Source: Nodosilinea sp. WJT8-NPBG4
Lineage (GTDB): Bacteria > Cyanobacteriota > Cyanobacteriia > Phormidesmidales > Phormidesmidaceae
Assembly (NCBI GenBank): GCA_019359285.1
Contig: JAHHHQ010000055.1
Span: 27,863 to 91,862 of the forward strand
DNA length: 64,000 nt
Direction of reading: 5' to 3'
A model generated the notes under the pieces. The model saw only the letters and a program-made list of their open reading frames with translations, was not told the origin of the DNA and ran no database searches. Shown piece by piece: positions 8,178-17,447 of the stretch (position 1 is the first letter of the stretch; every line of letters starts with the position of its first letter). Position numbers and translations under genes: made by a program.

Positions 8178-9328
8178 TGACATTGATCACCTCAGATAAA
8201 GTCATTAGTACCATCCTCAAGCACGATACAAAAATAACGAGCTACAAGATCGCGCTGCTGCGGGCTATTAATGATGTGGTGCTGACCTACCCCGATCTGA
8301 GAACCTATCAGAGCGATGTCGCAGTGCCCCTCAAGCTGCTGGCCGAGTTCTGGATCGCCTACTACTGGCCCTTCGTAGACCCCGATAACCCCATCCAGCA
8401 AGGGCAGCGGGCACAGCGCCAGGGGCAGACCATCAATGACATGGCTTTTAGACCGGCCCTTACTGAACTCAGGCGACAGTGGGAGCTGGGCATTGGGGGG
8501 CTAAAGAATCCCGCCGATGGCTTTTTCCTCATCAATGAACTGCGATCGCCCCGTAAACACCAGCGTTACCCCCAACCGCTAATTGGCGCTTACCAGGCTG
8601 CTATTACTGCGATCGCCAAAACCATTGAGATGCCAATCCGCTATGCTGGCCCCGGTGAGTGGAGCATCTTTGAAAAGCCCCAAGCCTATAACCAGGTGGC
8701 TAGCCGGACTGTGTCGGTGCCGGGGACAAGGGTACAAGACCGCTGCCTAATCATTCCCCTCGACCTCTGGGCCACGTTCCGCCAGATGTCGCTCTGGGTC
8801 GAAGCCCTCTGTATCCATGAATGGTGCCTATTCAGTGGCAGAGTGAGCAACCACGATAGGGGGTACATCTACGGCCTGCTCACCTCTCGCCCTGACAACC
8901 GCCGCCCGCTGACCTGGGAGCGTAACCAAATCGACATCCTGCTCATGGAAGGCACCGCCTTTACCTGCCCCTGGACTGAGAAGCGTATTGCCCAGGGCAT
9001 TAACTACGACCTCGACCACATCCTGCCGATAGCGGTCTACCCAACCAATGAGCTGTGGAATCTGGTGCCATCTGATCCAGACTTCAACTCTCACAAGAAG
9101 CGTGATCGACTGCCTACGGCTGAGCGACTCGCAGTGGCCACCCCTCACCTGGAGAAAACTTACCTGAGCTATGGGGCTTCAAAGCCTCTTATTGAAGTGC
9201 TATGCGAGGATGTGGCCCTACGGTTTGCTACGGTTCAAATAGGCTTTGGCTTTTCTGAAAGTTTGTCTGTAGCGGTAGCTGGTCTAGTAGAAGAAGTAGC
9301 AGAAGCCCGCAACCTGGCCAGATTCTGA
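8177..9328 (+). CDS. HNH endonuclease family protein
   Basis: 383 residues from ATG 8177. That start is supported by the paralogous heads at 4655 and 5910 and by the TGATG coupling with the upstream relic; an in-frame ATG at 8150 is less likely. The catalytic HNH region is in the C-terminal half: FTCPWTEKRI, YDLDHILPIAVYP, and NELWNLVPSDPDFNSHKKRD, with the D-H pair and the downstream N and H/K. The N-terminal 200 residues are conserved-looking but unrecognised. Such proteins cleave DNA and are common in defence and mobile loci. The neighbours (patatin, relics, LysM protein) are accessory. Confidence 0.85.
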   Translation: MTLITSDKVISTILKHDTKITSYKIALLRAINDVVLTYPDLRTYQSDVAVPLKLLAEFWIAYYWPFVDPDNPIQQGQRAQRQGQTINDMAFRPALTELRRQWELGIGGLKNPADGFFLINELRSPRKHQRYPQPLIGAYQAAITAIAKTIEMPIRYAGPGEWSIFEKPQAYNQVASRTVSVPGTRVQDRCLIIPLDLWATFRQMSLWVEALCIHEWCLFSGRVSNHDRGYIYGLLTSRPDNRRPLTWERNQIDILLMEGTAFTCPWTEKRIAQGINYDLDHILPIAVYPTNELWNLVPSDPDFNSHKKRDRLPTAERLAVATPHLEKTYLSYGASKPLIEVLCEDVALRFATVQIGFGFSESLSVAVAGLVEEVAEARNLARF

Positions 9329-9480
9329 TAATCCCCTCAACAAATCAGTTTGGCCCCAATCGTCCATCAACTCACGATGGCGCAGCTGCTTAGTACCGAA
9401 AGTAGTAGCAAAGTACCACGACAAATCTTTGTCACTTAGTGTATATTTTCCCACAATCAGGTTTCAGTAAGGGAAGAGCC

Positions 9481-11049
9481 ATGGAACAGTTAATTCCAGT
9501 ACAGTCCCTGACTGTAAGTAGTTTGCCGATTTTTCAAGTCCCCAGTTATGGCATTGACTCTGGTGTAATCCCTAACACTCTTCCACAAGGCCAATATGTC
9601 ATTCATGGCATGCAAGATGGCGACACCCTCTACGAAATAGCACAAACGTATTACGGTGATGCCAATCAGTGGGTAAGTATATTCGAGGCGGATGGTACAA
9701 ATTTTACTGACTTTGAGGCACGCCGCATCCCTATTGGCACACCTGTATATCTCCCAGTACCTGACGGTACGCCAGGCAATCATGGGGATGGCGATAGCCT
9801 TGCTCCTATCAATCCAAGACCGTTCCCTCAATCACCCCTAACCAACGACTTTTTGCTTGTTGGGAAATGGCAACCATACGTTATTCAGGACGGAGATACG
9901 TTATGGACTCTTGCCCTTAGTTATCTCAGCAATCCCTTCAGATGGCAGGAGATAAGAAAGGAAGATGGCACAAGCTTTTCTGCTCAAGAAGCAAGAGGAT
10001 TACGACCTGGAAACACTGTCTATCTACCCATTGACGGTAATCCTTTTATAAATACAGGAAAGATAAGTCTAGAAAGCAAGCCAGGTATAAACCCATCATT
10101 CGGTATTCCAGACCCTGGAAACGCAAATCCCTTAGGTGACCTTTTTAGCATTCAAACCCAAATCCCAGTCTTCGAAAGCTCCAGCGTCTTTGAGAGCACT
10201 AGGTTCATTTGGGACACTGGCGTAGCGATGGTAACAGATGACAACCTAAGGGTAAGCATTGATTTTCAAACTAATCCTGACTCTCCGTTATTGCTGAGCG
10301 TGAATGATGTTTTTTCTGACCCTTTTATAAAACCGTTGACAGAACCTTCCGTTTTTGTTCCAATAATTCCAGATCCGAGTATTGGAGTAGTTCAACCCAA
10401 TAAAAGTTTGCTATCTATTCCACTCAATATTAAGCCTGCTGTAGGGCTTGGGATCCCAGGCTTCATATATGAGCTAGAACTCAATGCCTCTTTTCAGGAA
10501 TCAGGTGATATTTTAGGACAACCTGCAACAGTGTCTTGGGAATATACGGGGATAGCTCAAGTTGTCCAAATTCCTAGGTTAGAAAGAGTACCTGTCATTT
10601 CCACAGTAGTGGAAACGGTAGTAGAGCAAGTTAAACCTATTGTTGAGCAAGTAGAGCAAGGTTTTCCCGGAACTATTCAACCTAATAACCCAGGTCGGCC
10701 AGTCCTTCCCTTACCAGTTTCTCCAGTAACGGAGGAAAACCCTATTTCTAGTCCAGAACCATCAAATAATCCTTTTGGTTTGCCAGACTTTCTAGCTAAT
10801 GAATTAGAGCCTAATGAGGTAGATAAAACGGCTGAAAGTTTAGCGATCGGCTTGGCAACTGGGACTGTTATTGGTGGTTATGTAGGTGCATTCGTTGGTG
10901 GTGGAGGCGGAGTAGTTTGCGCCGTTGTTACAGCAGGTGCTTGTGCACTTGCTGTACCGGCATTATCTGTTGGTGGAGCAGTATTAGGAGCACAGATTGG
11001 TGGCATCGCCGGGTTTGCTGTGGGTGGGTTAATTGGTCTTTTGCGTTAA
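9481..11049 (+). CDS. two-LysM protein with a C-terminal glycine-zipper segment
   Basis: 522 residues from ATG 9481, which has AAGGGAAGA upstream; an earlier in-frame start at 9439 lacks this. Two LysM modules are visible: residues about 39-93 (MQDGDTLYEIAQTYYGDANQ) and about 133-183 (IQDGDTLWTLALSYLSNP). A long middle part is rich in strands and Pro/Asn. The last 70 residues (about 450-522) are strongly hydrophobic and glycine-rich (GGYVGAFVGGGGG... GGIAGFAVGGLIGLL). LysM binds peptidoglycan-type glycans, and glycine zippers insert in or stack on membranes. There is no N-terminal signal peptide. A toxin-like or cell-envelope role is possible but is inference. Confidence 0.8.
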   Translation: MEQLIPVQSLTVSSLPIFQVPSYGIDSGVIPNTLPQGQYVIHGMQDGDTLYEIAQTYYGDANQWVSIFEADGTNFTDFEARRIPIGTPVYLPVPDGTPGNHGDGDSLAPINPRPFPQSPLTNDFLLVGKWQPYVIQDGDTLWTLALSYLSNPFRWQEIRKEDGTSFSAQEARGLRPGNTVYLPIDGNPFINTGKISLESKPGINPSFGIPDPGNANPLGDLFSIQTQIPVFESSSVFESTRFIWDTGVAMVTDDNLRVSIDFQTNPDSPLLLSVNDVFSDPFIKPLTEPSVFVPIIPDPSIGVVQPNKSLLSIPLNIKPAVGLGIPGFIYELELNASFQESGDILGQPATVSWEYTGIAQVVQIPRLERVPVISTVVETVVEQVKPIVEQVEQGFPGTIQPNNPGRPVLPLPVSPVTEENPISSPEPSNNPFGLPDFLANELEPNEVDKTAESLAIGLATGTVIGGYVGAFVGGGGGVVCAVVTAGACALAVPALSVGGAVLGAQIGGIAGFAVGGLIGLLR

Positions 11050-11575
11050 TACAAACTTGCAAGACTTAGTCTGATTAATGGATCGGCTACCACTGAATCT
11101 TGTCGAACCGCCTAGGTTCGCCGCTGTGTACCTCACCGTGTGCTGAATATTCTTGTGCCCCAGGTATACCTGAATGTCGCGGGTTGGCATACCCTGCTCG
11201 GCCAAATGATAGCCACAGCTATGTCCTAGCATGTGGGGATGGACAGGTAGGGTAACTGAGCCAACTGCTCAGCCCGGGCGCAGTTGGCGATCGCATCGGT
11301 GCTGAGCTTTGCCCCCTGTTCACTCGCAAATAAATGGAAGCTCTTCGGCTATCTCTCTCAATGCCCCCATTGCTTTGAGTTCATCATCCTGCAGCCGATG
11401 AACTCTATTTTCACCTCGCTTCAGCCGCTTGACGCTAATAGCCCCAGCGTCAAATATGCTCAAATCCCAACGAAGGATAGCCGCTTCCTTAACTTGCAGC
11501 CTATAGCGAAACCTTAATAGGAGTAGAGTGCGATCGCGCCCCAGCGTATGGTCCTCAAGGTATTGAACTACTGTA
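11050..11575 (-). pseudogene. decayed tyrosine recombinase (integrase)
   Basis: Read on the minus strand from about 11575, the pieces follow the integrase order: TLLLLRFRYRLQVKEAAILRW, SVKRLKRGENRVHRL, then after frameshifts PHMLGHSCGYHLAEQG and YLGHKNIQHTVRYTA. The catalytic arginine of the HxLRHS-type motif is replaced by glycine (MLGHS). Stops and shifts separate the pieces. The relic lies directly behind the LysM gene and marks past site-specific integration nearby. Confidence 0.8.
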
Positions 11576-11724
11576 ATGAGTTGGAAGGGCAGAGCGTGGG
11601 GGCAATTGCCAACCTGGCCGAGTTGTATCAGGAATCGACCAGAGTTATTTTGAAGTCTTTAGAAGGCAAGGTGGTGGCCGATCAAGTGACGGCTGGAGGA
11701 AAGCTGTGGAAACTTAACCAATAA
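11548..11724 (+). CDS. possible short winged-helix-like protein
   Basis: A 58-codon frame starting MVLKVLNYCNELEGQ with a helix-turn-helix-like stretch (SVGAIANLAELYQESTRVIL) and a wing-like end (GGKLWKLNQ). It overlaps the antisense integrase relic for its first 28 bases. It may itself be a fragment of a regulator. No ribosome site is obvious. Confidence 0.35.
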   Translation: MVLKVLNYCNELEGQSVGAIANLAELYQESTRVILKSLEGKVVADQVTAGGKLWKLNQ

Positions 11725-11810
11725 ATATTAGTTAAGCACAAGTGGCTCGAATCCTAATTCTGACAAAGCCACTATCCTTAAAATATAGATTTATCCTAAA
11801 GGTCTCACTG

Positions 11811-13007
11811 ATGGCTGATTTGACTGCTGATGAGTGGGCAAAGATCAATGCTCTGCTAGAGAGCGACCCCTATAAATACGGTATTCCTCAGCGCACTTAC
11901 GGCTCTGCTGTACTAGGGTCTTTTAATATCCGTAAGCTAGGTAGCGTAAGCAGTCGAAGCACAAATACTTGGAATTTCCTTGCAAACATTTGTAGGCGCT
12001 TTGATCTGCTATCTGTCCAGGAGATTATGGGCGATTTGGAAGGCTTTGACAAGCTAGTAAGCTTGATGGGGCCTGAATATGACGCTATTGTTTCCGATAA
12101 GACTGGGCAATTCCCTGGTGAACAAGGACTAGGTGAACGTCTAGGGTTTATCTACAATCGGAACCTTATTCGTCGGGGCAACATCATTTCTGATGTCTCC
12201 TATGACCGCACCAAACTTCTATCAACCATCGTTGATCACTACAAGGTTTTGGTCGAAACGGCTAAGCCTTATCTAGACTACCTTCAGGCTCGGGAAGCTT
12301 GGCAAGCAAATCCTACTGGCTCTGAACCCAAAGCACCAAAAGTGCAAATACCTGTGTTCTTGACGTTCATTCGACAGCCCTTTTGTGCCAGCTTCGAAAT
12401 AGTAGGCCACCCTGAGACAAAGCCCTATCAAATTATGGCTATCAATGCTCACCTGTATTTTGGTACTTCTCTTGAGGATCGCCGTCAAGAATTTGATGCA
12501 TTGATGGAATGGATTATAGGCCGAGTTCAGGAGCAAGATAATGCTTATTTCTCTAACTATATCTTGATGGGCGACCTTAACTTAAGCTTTGGCAATCCCA
12601 AAAAGGATAGGCCTCAAATAGAGAAACACATCAAAACCTTCAATCAGGAAATGCAGGATGCTGGCAAGAGTACTAACGTCAATTTTCCATTTTTGGATGT
12701 ACACAAAGGCTTAACTGAACCGTTCCGCACCAATGCGCGTTTAAGTGAGACTTTTGACCAGATTGGTTTGTTCAGCCATGATACACGCCTGCCCTCTTAT
12801 GACAAAAACTCAGAGATGGGACCTGAACCACCTCAAGGCCCAGACTATGGTGTCGTGAATTTTGTAGAACTGTTTCGTGAAGCCCTTGGGCTACCGCCTA
12901 GTGGAAGCTTAACTAGCCCAGAGAAGAAAGAGTTTTATAGCAAATTTGAACATGAGGTGAGCGATCATCTACCCATCTGGTTGCGGTTGCCGTTACCCGA
13001 GGTTTAA
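11811..13007 (+). CDS. endonuclease/exonuclease/phosphatase (DNase I-like) family protein
   Basis: 398 residues from ATG 11811; the longer frame from 11742 adds a basic stretch with no support. The EEP-fold motifs appear in order: LGSFNIRKLGS near the N-terminus, LLSVQEIMG with the metal-binding glutamate, NAHLYFG, ILMGDLNLSFG, and the terminal VSDHLPIWLRL with the catalytic D-H. Family members cleave nucleic acids or phosphoesters in a Mg-dependent way. It sits 92 bases upstream of the NERD-helicase gene on the same strand and may belong with that nuclease cluster. Confidence 0.88.
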   Translation: MADLTADEWAKINALLESDPYKYGIPQRTYGSAVLGSFNIRKLGSVSSRSTNTWNFLANICRRFDLLSVQEIMGDLEGFDKLVSLMGPEYDAIVSDKTGQFPGEQGLGERLGFIYNRNLIRRGNIISDVSYDRTKLLSTIVDHYKVLVETAKPYLDYLQAREAWQANPTGSEPKAPKVQIPVFLTFIRQPFCASFEIVGHPETKPYQIMAINAHLYFGTSLEDRRQEFDALMEWIIGRVQEQDNAYFSNYILMGDLNLSFGNPKKDRPQIEKHIKTFNQEMQDAGKSTNVNFPFLDVHKGLTEPFRTNARLSETFDQIGLFSHDTRLPSYDKNSEMGPEPPQGPDYGVVNFVELFREALGLPPSGSLTSPEKKEFYSKFEHEVSDHLPIWLRLPLPEV

Positions 13008-13099
13008 CTGAGTAGGCTTTTTGATGTGCTTATGGTGTGCCCGTTGGGCTTTGCTTCTGTTCCGGGAATAACTAACCATAGTGGTTCATCTCAGCATCT

Positions 13100-15010
13100 A
13101 TGGCTCTCACCATCCCCGAAACTATTCCCTCCACTGCTAGTCAGGGCGAACAGCGCCTCCTCAATGTCCTTAAGAACAAACTGCCAGAAGATTTCACTGT
13201 TTGGTACGAGCCGCGATTACAACGCAACCTCTACCCTGACTTCACCATTCTGGGCCCCACCTTTGGCCTGCTGATCATTGAGGTCAAGGGGTGGTATGCC
13301 GGAAACATCATTGAGGCTGGAGAGCGATTCTTCAAAGTCAAGGATAAGTATGGGACGACAGAGAGCCACCAATCTCCCCTTAGACAAGCCCACAACTATT
13401 TCTGCACCGCTGCTGAACGCTTCAAGGGCTACCCCATCCTCCGCCAGCCCAGTGGCAACTATGAGGGCAAGCTAGTCTTCCCGGTGGGCACCGCTGCTGT
13501 GATGAGCAACATCAACGAACCCCAAGCCCATGAGGAGAATATCTACAACTTCCTCCAGCAGCCCCAAGTAGCCTATAGAGATGAGCTATTGGAGTGGGAG
13601 AACTACACCTCAGAAATGCTAGTGCAGCGGCTGCGGGATATGTTTAAGGTCTACTTTGACTCCCCGGCGCTGACTGTAGACCAGGTAAACACGATTAAGG
13701 GCTGCTTGCATCCCGAGACAGTGATTAGAGAGAAGCCCGTCACCTCCAGCAGTGTGCCCGAGGGTGTTGAACTCCCGGTTGGCAGCAGCGTAGTGGTGCC
13801 CCTCGACATTGACCAAGAGCGCCTTGCCCGCAATATGAAGGACGGCCACCGCCTGATCTCTGGGGTAGCTGGCTCTGGCAAAACCCTGATCCTACTGGCC
13901 CGCGCCAAAGTCCTTGCCAACCGCCTGCTCGACCAGCGCATCCTGATCTTGTGCTTCAACATCACGCTGGCCGCCCACCTGCGATCGCTACTCCACGGCG
14001 ACTCGATGAATCCCCAGTACAAAGACCGCATCGAGGTGATGCACTTCCACGACTGGGCTAGGTCAATCTTGGGCCGACTTCCGTATGTAAGCGACCAGGC
14101 CACCTATGATGCTCTCCTGGGTAGAAAGGTTTTAGCGGCTCTCCAGCAAGTGCCCGAAACAGAACGATGGGATTCTATTCTGGTGGATGAGGCCCACACC
14201 TTCACCCGCGAATGGTTTGAGTGCTGTGTGGCTGGACTGAAAGACCCAGAGAACGGCGATCTAGTGGTTGTCTCAGATGGCAACCAAAGCCTCTACAAAC
14301 GGTCCAAATTCACCTGGAAATCGGTGGGTATCAAGGCCCAGGGCCGCACGATGAAGCTGGCTCAGAACTACCGCAACACCAAGGAGATCCTAGAAGCCGC
14401 GTGGACGGTGGTGAAGAACACTGACCAAGACCTGACCGACGATGCCACCTTTCCCACTGTTACGCCTGAAGCAGCCCTGCGCCAGGGACCTCGACCAACC
14501 CTCTACCAAGCAGGCACTAAAGCCAGGGCTGTAGATGTCGCCGTCGAGCAGGTTCAGCGTCTGGTGATGCTAGGCTACAGCCCCTCGGATATCGCCATCC
14601 TCTACCGTAAGAAGCCGAAGCAGGATACGGCTTCGTTTAACTCCATGCTCCAACACTTGCAAGACCTGGGCCTGCCGGTCTACTGGGTCACAGAGAGCCA
14701 GGAAACCAAAGTCAATTACAGTGCCCGCAAGCCGGGGGTAAGAGTCATCACCACGTTGTCGTCCCTAGGCCTGGAATTTAAGGCGGTGCTTCTTCTCTGG
14801 GTCGAGCAGTTTGAGGACTGCTTTGATGCTGATTTGGATACGCGATCGCTTGCACGACGACAGCTCTACGTGGCCATGACCAGGGCACAGGATGAGCTGC
14901 ATTTGATAGCTGGGGTAACAGGAGTAGTCGCTCAGGCGTTGGAGAAAGCCGATGCGATTGAGACAGTCAAAGGAAAGAACTTCTCTCTAATCTTGAAAGG
15001 AATTAAATAG
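13100..15010 (+). CDS. NERD nuclease domain + UvrD/Rep-type helicase
   Basis: 636 residues. The N-terminal NERD (nuclease-related) domain shows a PD-(D/E)XK pattern: YPDFTILG (D47) and LLIIEVKGW (E61, K63). An SF1 helicase follows: Walker A GVAGSGKT (about 255-262), LVDEAHTF (about 361-368), VVVSDGNQSLY, AQNYRNTKEI, and motif VI YVAMTRAQDEL near the C-terminus. Such fusions unwind and degrade DNA and are frequent in defence islands. The next gene starts 2 bases after its stop, so the three genes from 13100 to 16783 form one operon. Confidence 0.9.
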   Translation: MALTIPETIPSTASQGEQRLLNVLKNKLPEDFTVWYEPRLQRNLYPDFTILGPTFGLLIIEVKGWYAGNIIEAGERFFKVKDKYGTTESHQSPLRQAHNYFCTAAERFKGYPILRQPSGNYEGKLVFPVGTAAVMSNINEPQAHEENIYNFLQQPQVAYRDELLEWENYTSEMLVQRLRDMFKVYFDSPALTVDQVNTIKGCLHPETVIREKPVTSSSVPEGVELPVGSSVVVPLDIDQERLARNMKDGHRLISGVAGSGKTLILLARAKVLANRLLDQRILILCFNITLAAHLRSLLHGDSMNPQYKDRIEVMHFHDWARSILGRLPYVSDQATYDALLGRKVLAALQQVPETERWDSILVDEAHTFTREWFECCVAGLKDPENGDLVVVSDGNQSLYKRSKFTWKSVGIKAQGRTMKLAQNYRNTKEILEAAWTVVKNTDQDLTDDATFPTVTPEAALRQGPRPTLYQAGTKARAVDVAVEQVQRLVMLGYSPSDIAILYRKKPKQDTASFNSMLQHLQDLGLPVYWVTESQETKVNYSARKPGVRVITTLSSLGLEFKAVLLLWVEQFEDCFDADLDTRSLARRQLYVAMTRAQDELHLIAGVTGVVAQALEKADAIETVKGKNFSLILKGIK

Positions 15011-15011
15011 G

Positions 15012-15995
15012 TTGGCTCTCATCAAGATTGGAGATAAGTGGCAGTTTGGCAACGAGTTTGAGCTTGAGGAAATAGTTTGGAAAAATCTACCAAGGTTGCT
15101 GAATTTAAAGCCTTTCAAACGGCAGTTTCAAATTCGAGGTCAGATCTGTGACATTCTTGCCCTTGACGACCAGCAGCGATTGGTTGTCATTGAGCTGAAA
15201 AATGTAGAGGATCGCTATGTAGTTCAGCAACTCACGCGCTACTACAATGTGCTAAAGGAATATGCTTCATTTGAAGAGGTTGATCTAGAACAACCAATTC
15301 GCTTGATTGCGATCACCCCCAGTTTTCACCAGGACACGCTGACCGACTGTAAATACAGTGTTCTAGATATAGAGTTGATGAGCTTTCAGCTTGAGGCCAA
15401 GGCTGACTGTTTGTATCTAAAGTTAATAGGGGCTAGGGAAGGGGCAATCATTCCTTTATTGATCCAGCAAGAGTCAACTTCTCTTCAAACCGCAATTCCC
15501 ATCCCTGAGCCACCCCGCAAGCTGCTGAACTGGCTAAGCCATGCCTCTGACGCTGAGTTCAATGCCACCATGATGCTGCGCGAGAAAATTTTAGGATTTG
15601 ACAAGCGTATAAAGGAGATTATCGAGCCACAGCGAATTGTTTATGGTAGAGGGATAACAAAACCTTGCTGTGAACTTAAAAAGACAGGAGCTTTTGGGTT
15701 TACTGATAGTGAGTTAGCGCGATTCTTTTGGCTTCCCCATCCAGGTGGAAAGCCTTCTGTCTTAAGGATGATGATAGGCACAGATAAGTTTGAGCAATCA
15801 GTAACAGGGTTGCTTTATTGCCCAAAATCATCTCGCTCTAAAGACCTATGGAGATTTCCAGGATTAAATCATGGAATAGGGAATTATAGTAAGATTCCAG
15901 ATGTGTACAAGCCATTTCTTGATAAAGAGATGAATTGCTCTCTTTCGAATCTCGTAGACCTTGCCTTACAAACTTGGCAACAGAGATCCCAATGA
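15012..15995 (+). CDS. NucS/DUF91-like PD-(D/E)XK endonuclease
   Basis: 327 residues with a TTG start placed 2 bases after the helicase stop. The first 150 residues look like the NucS/DUF91 nuclease domain: a FELEEIVWKNLP start, ICDILALDDQQ (D47), LVVIELKNV (E61-x-K63) and VVQQLTRYYNVL. The C-terminal half (about 170-327) is unrecognised and may bind DNA or a partner. It ends in a 4-base ATGA overlap with the GIY-YIG gene, so translation is probably coupled. A role in repair or phage defence is inferred from context. Confidence 0.8.
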   Translation: MALIKIGDKWQFGNEFELEEIVWKNLPRLLNLKPFKRQFQIRGQICDILALDDQQRLVVIELKNVEDRYVVQQLTRYYNVLKEYASFEEVDLEQPIRLIAITPSFHQDTLTDCKYSVLDIELMSFQLEAKADCLYLKLIGAREGAIIPLLIQQESTSLQTAIPIPEPPRKLLNWLSHASDAEFNATMMLREKILGFDKRIKEIIEPQRIVYGRGITKPCCELKKTGAFGFTDSELARFFWLPHPGGKPSVLRMMIGTDKFEQSVTGLLYCPKSSRSKDLWRFPGLNHGIGNYSKIPDVYKPFLDKEMNCSLSNLVDLALQTWQQRSQ

Positions 15996-16783
15996 GTTCA
16001 GGTATCACATTAACTTCTCTTCCTAAGCTGCTCCTGTGCGATCGCAAGCAGTTACCCGAGCGCCCTGCCATTTATTTTGTCCTGGATGCTAACCAGCGAG
16101 TTCTTTATATTGGACAGGCAAACAATCTACGTACTCGCTGGCAAGGACAGGCCCACCATCGCCTTAATCAGCTTCAGGACCACCATTGCAAGTCTCCAGT
16201 GTTTCTAACCTGGATTGATTACACCAATTGCCTTGAACGGTTAGACGAGGATGAAGCCTTATTTATTGAGCAATTTCACCCGCTGCTAAACCAGACGAGA
16301 GTACCTGCCAAGAAGTTGATGCCGGCTGAGGTAATGCTACAGAGAAACCTGCAGCGGATAGCAGATCGGGTCGTGGTATTTGGTATTGAACCGCCCCAAA
16401 AGGGTTCTCTGCTGACCATTCAGATCAAGTATCGGTTTATGTTCCAGTCAAGACCTGTCAACTTCTTAAGAAACACATTCAAAGCAAATACGAAAACGCC
16501 AACTAATCTACGCTGGGTAGAATTCAGACGTAGTAAATTCGGGGCTTGCTGGCGAACTAAGTGTAGTGGTGTCAGTCTCATGCTGATGCCTTGGAGCGGC
16601 ACCCATGGGTTTGAGATAGACGAAAGGCATTTGCAAATTTGTCAAATTGCTGGAGTATCCATGCCTGGACTCACTCAACCAGCCTTGAGTGAGTTGCTAC
16701 AAATTGAGTCAATTTTGCCAACAATCCATCCCAATTTAGAACCTGCTGAAAAGGACCCAATACCCTTGTTTTGGAGCCGATAG
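15992..16783 (+). CDS. GIY-YIG nuclease family protein
   Basis: 263 residues from the ATG that overlaps the previous stop as ATGA. The nuclease module is at the N-terminus: PAIYFVLDANQRVLYIGQA (the GIY motif as AIY), NLRTRW with the catalytic arginine, EDEALFIEQFHPLLNQT with the metal-binding glutamate and final asparagine. The C-terminal 150 residues are basic and unrecognised. It is the last gene of a three-gene nuclease operon. Confidence 0.85.
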   Translation: MSSGITLTSLPKLLLCDRKQLPERPAIYFVLDANQRVLYIGQANNLRTRWQGQAHHRLNQLQDHHCKSPVFLTWIDYTNCLERLDEDEALFIEQFHPLLNQTRVPAKKLMPAEVMLQRNLQRIADRVVVFGIEPPQKGSLLTIQIKYRFMFQSRPVNFLRNTFKANTKTPTNLRWVEFRRSKFGACWRTKCSGVSLMLMPWSGTHGFEIDERHLQICQIAGVSMPGLTQPALSELLQIESILPTIHPNLEPAEKDPIPLFWSR

Positions 16784-16832
16784 TCCTTCTTACGAGAAAG
16801 GGCATCCTCAGTTTATTAAAGGCAGAAGGCCC

Positions 16833-17339
16833 ATGTCCCAACCTCTCAAACCCATCACGATTTACACGGATGGAGCCTGCACCGGCAACCCTGGCCCTGG
16901 CGGCTATGGAACAGTGCTGCTTTATGGTGAACACCGCAAGGAGCTATCAGGCGGCTACCGTCTGACCACAAACAACCGCATGGAGATGATGGCGGCGATC
17001 GCTGGCCTCCAAGCGCTAAAGCACAAGTGCGCTGTAACCATCTACTCAGATTCTAAGTATGTCGTTGAGGCCATCATGAAGGGCTGGGCAGTGCGTTGGC
17101 GCTCGAAGGGGTGGATGCGTACCAAGACAGAGAGAGCTGTCAATGCTGACCTTTGGCAGCAGCTTTTGAGTCTCTGTGAGCAGCACCAAGTCGAGTTTCG
17201 TTGGGTCAAGGGCCATAGCGGCAATGTGGAGAATGAGCGGTGCGATCGGTTGGCAGTAGCCGCTGCTAAGCAGCCAAATCTGCCGGTTGATGAAGGGTAT
17301 GAGGTAGCGCAGGTTACTCAGCAGGAATCCCTGTTCTAG
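16833..17339 (+). CDS. rnhA: ribonuclease HI
   Basis: 168 residues. RNase H cleaves the RNA strand of RNA-DNA hybrids. All acidic residues are present: D in IYTDGACTGNPGPGGYG, E in NNRMEMMAAI, D in IYSDSKYVV, and the late D in NERCDRLA, together with the WVKGHSG loop. The length is close to bacterial RNase HI with a short C-terminal tail. It follows the nuclease operon by 49 bases. Confidence 0.95.
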   Translation: MSQPLKPITIYTDGACTGNPGPGGYGTVLLYGEHRKELSGGYRLTTNNRMEMMAAIAGLQALKHKCAVTIYSDSKYVVEAIMKGWAVRWRSKGWMRTKTERAVNADLWQQLLSLCEQHQVEFRWVKGHSGNVENERCDRLAVAAAKQPNLPVDEGYEVAQVTQQESLF

Positions 17340-17447
17340 ACTGCTACCCTAAACCGTTTTCCCTAACGCGATTCTCAAAACGAGAGGCTTTCTCTGAAAG
17401 AGACGCTTCGCGAACGCCAACGCAGTTCTAATTGACCTCTAGCCATT

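Noticed and set aside
13026..13274. Separate gene overlapping the NERD-helicase start
   Set aside because: It is in another frame of the nuclease domain and shows no family features or ribosome site.
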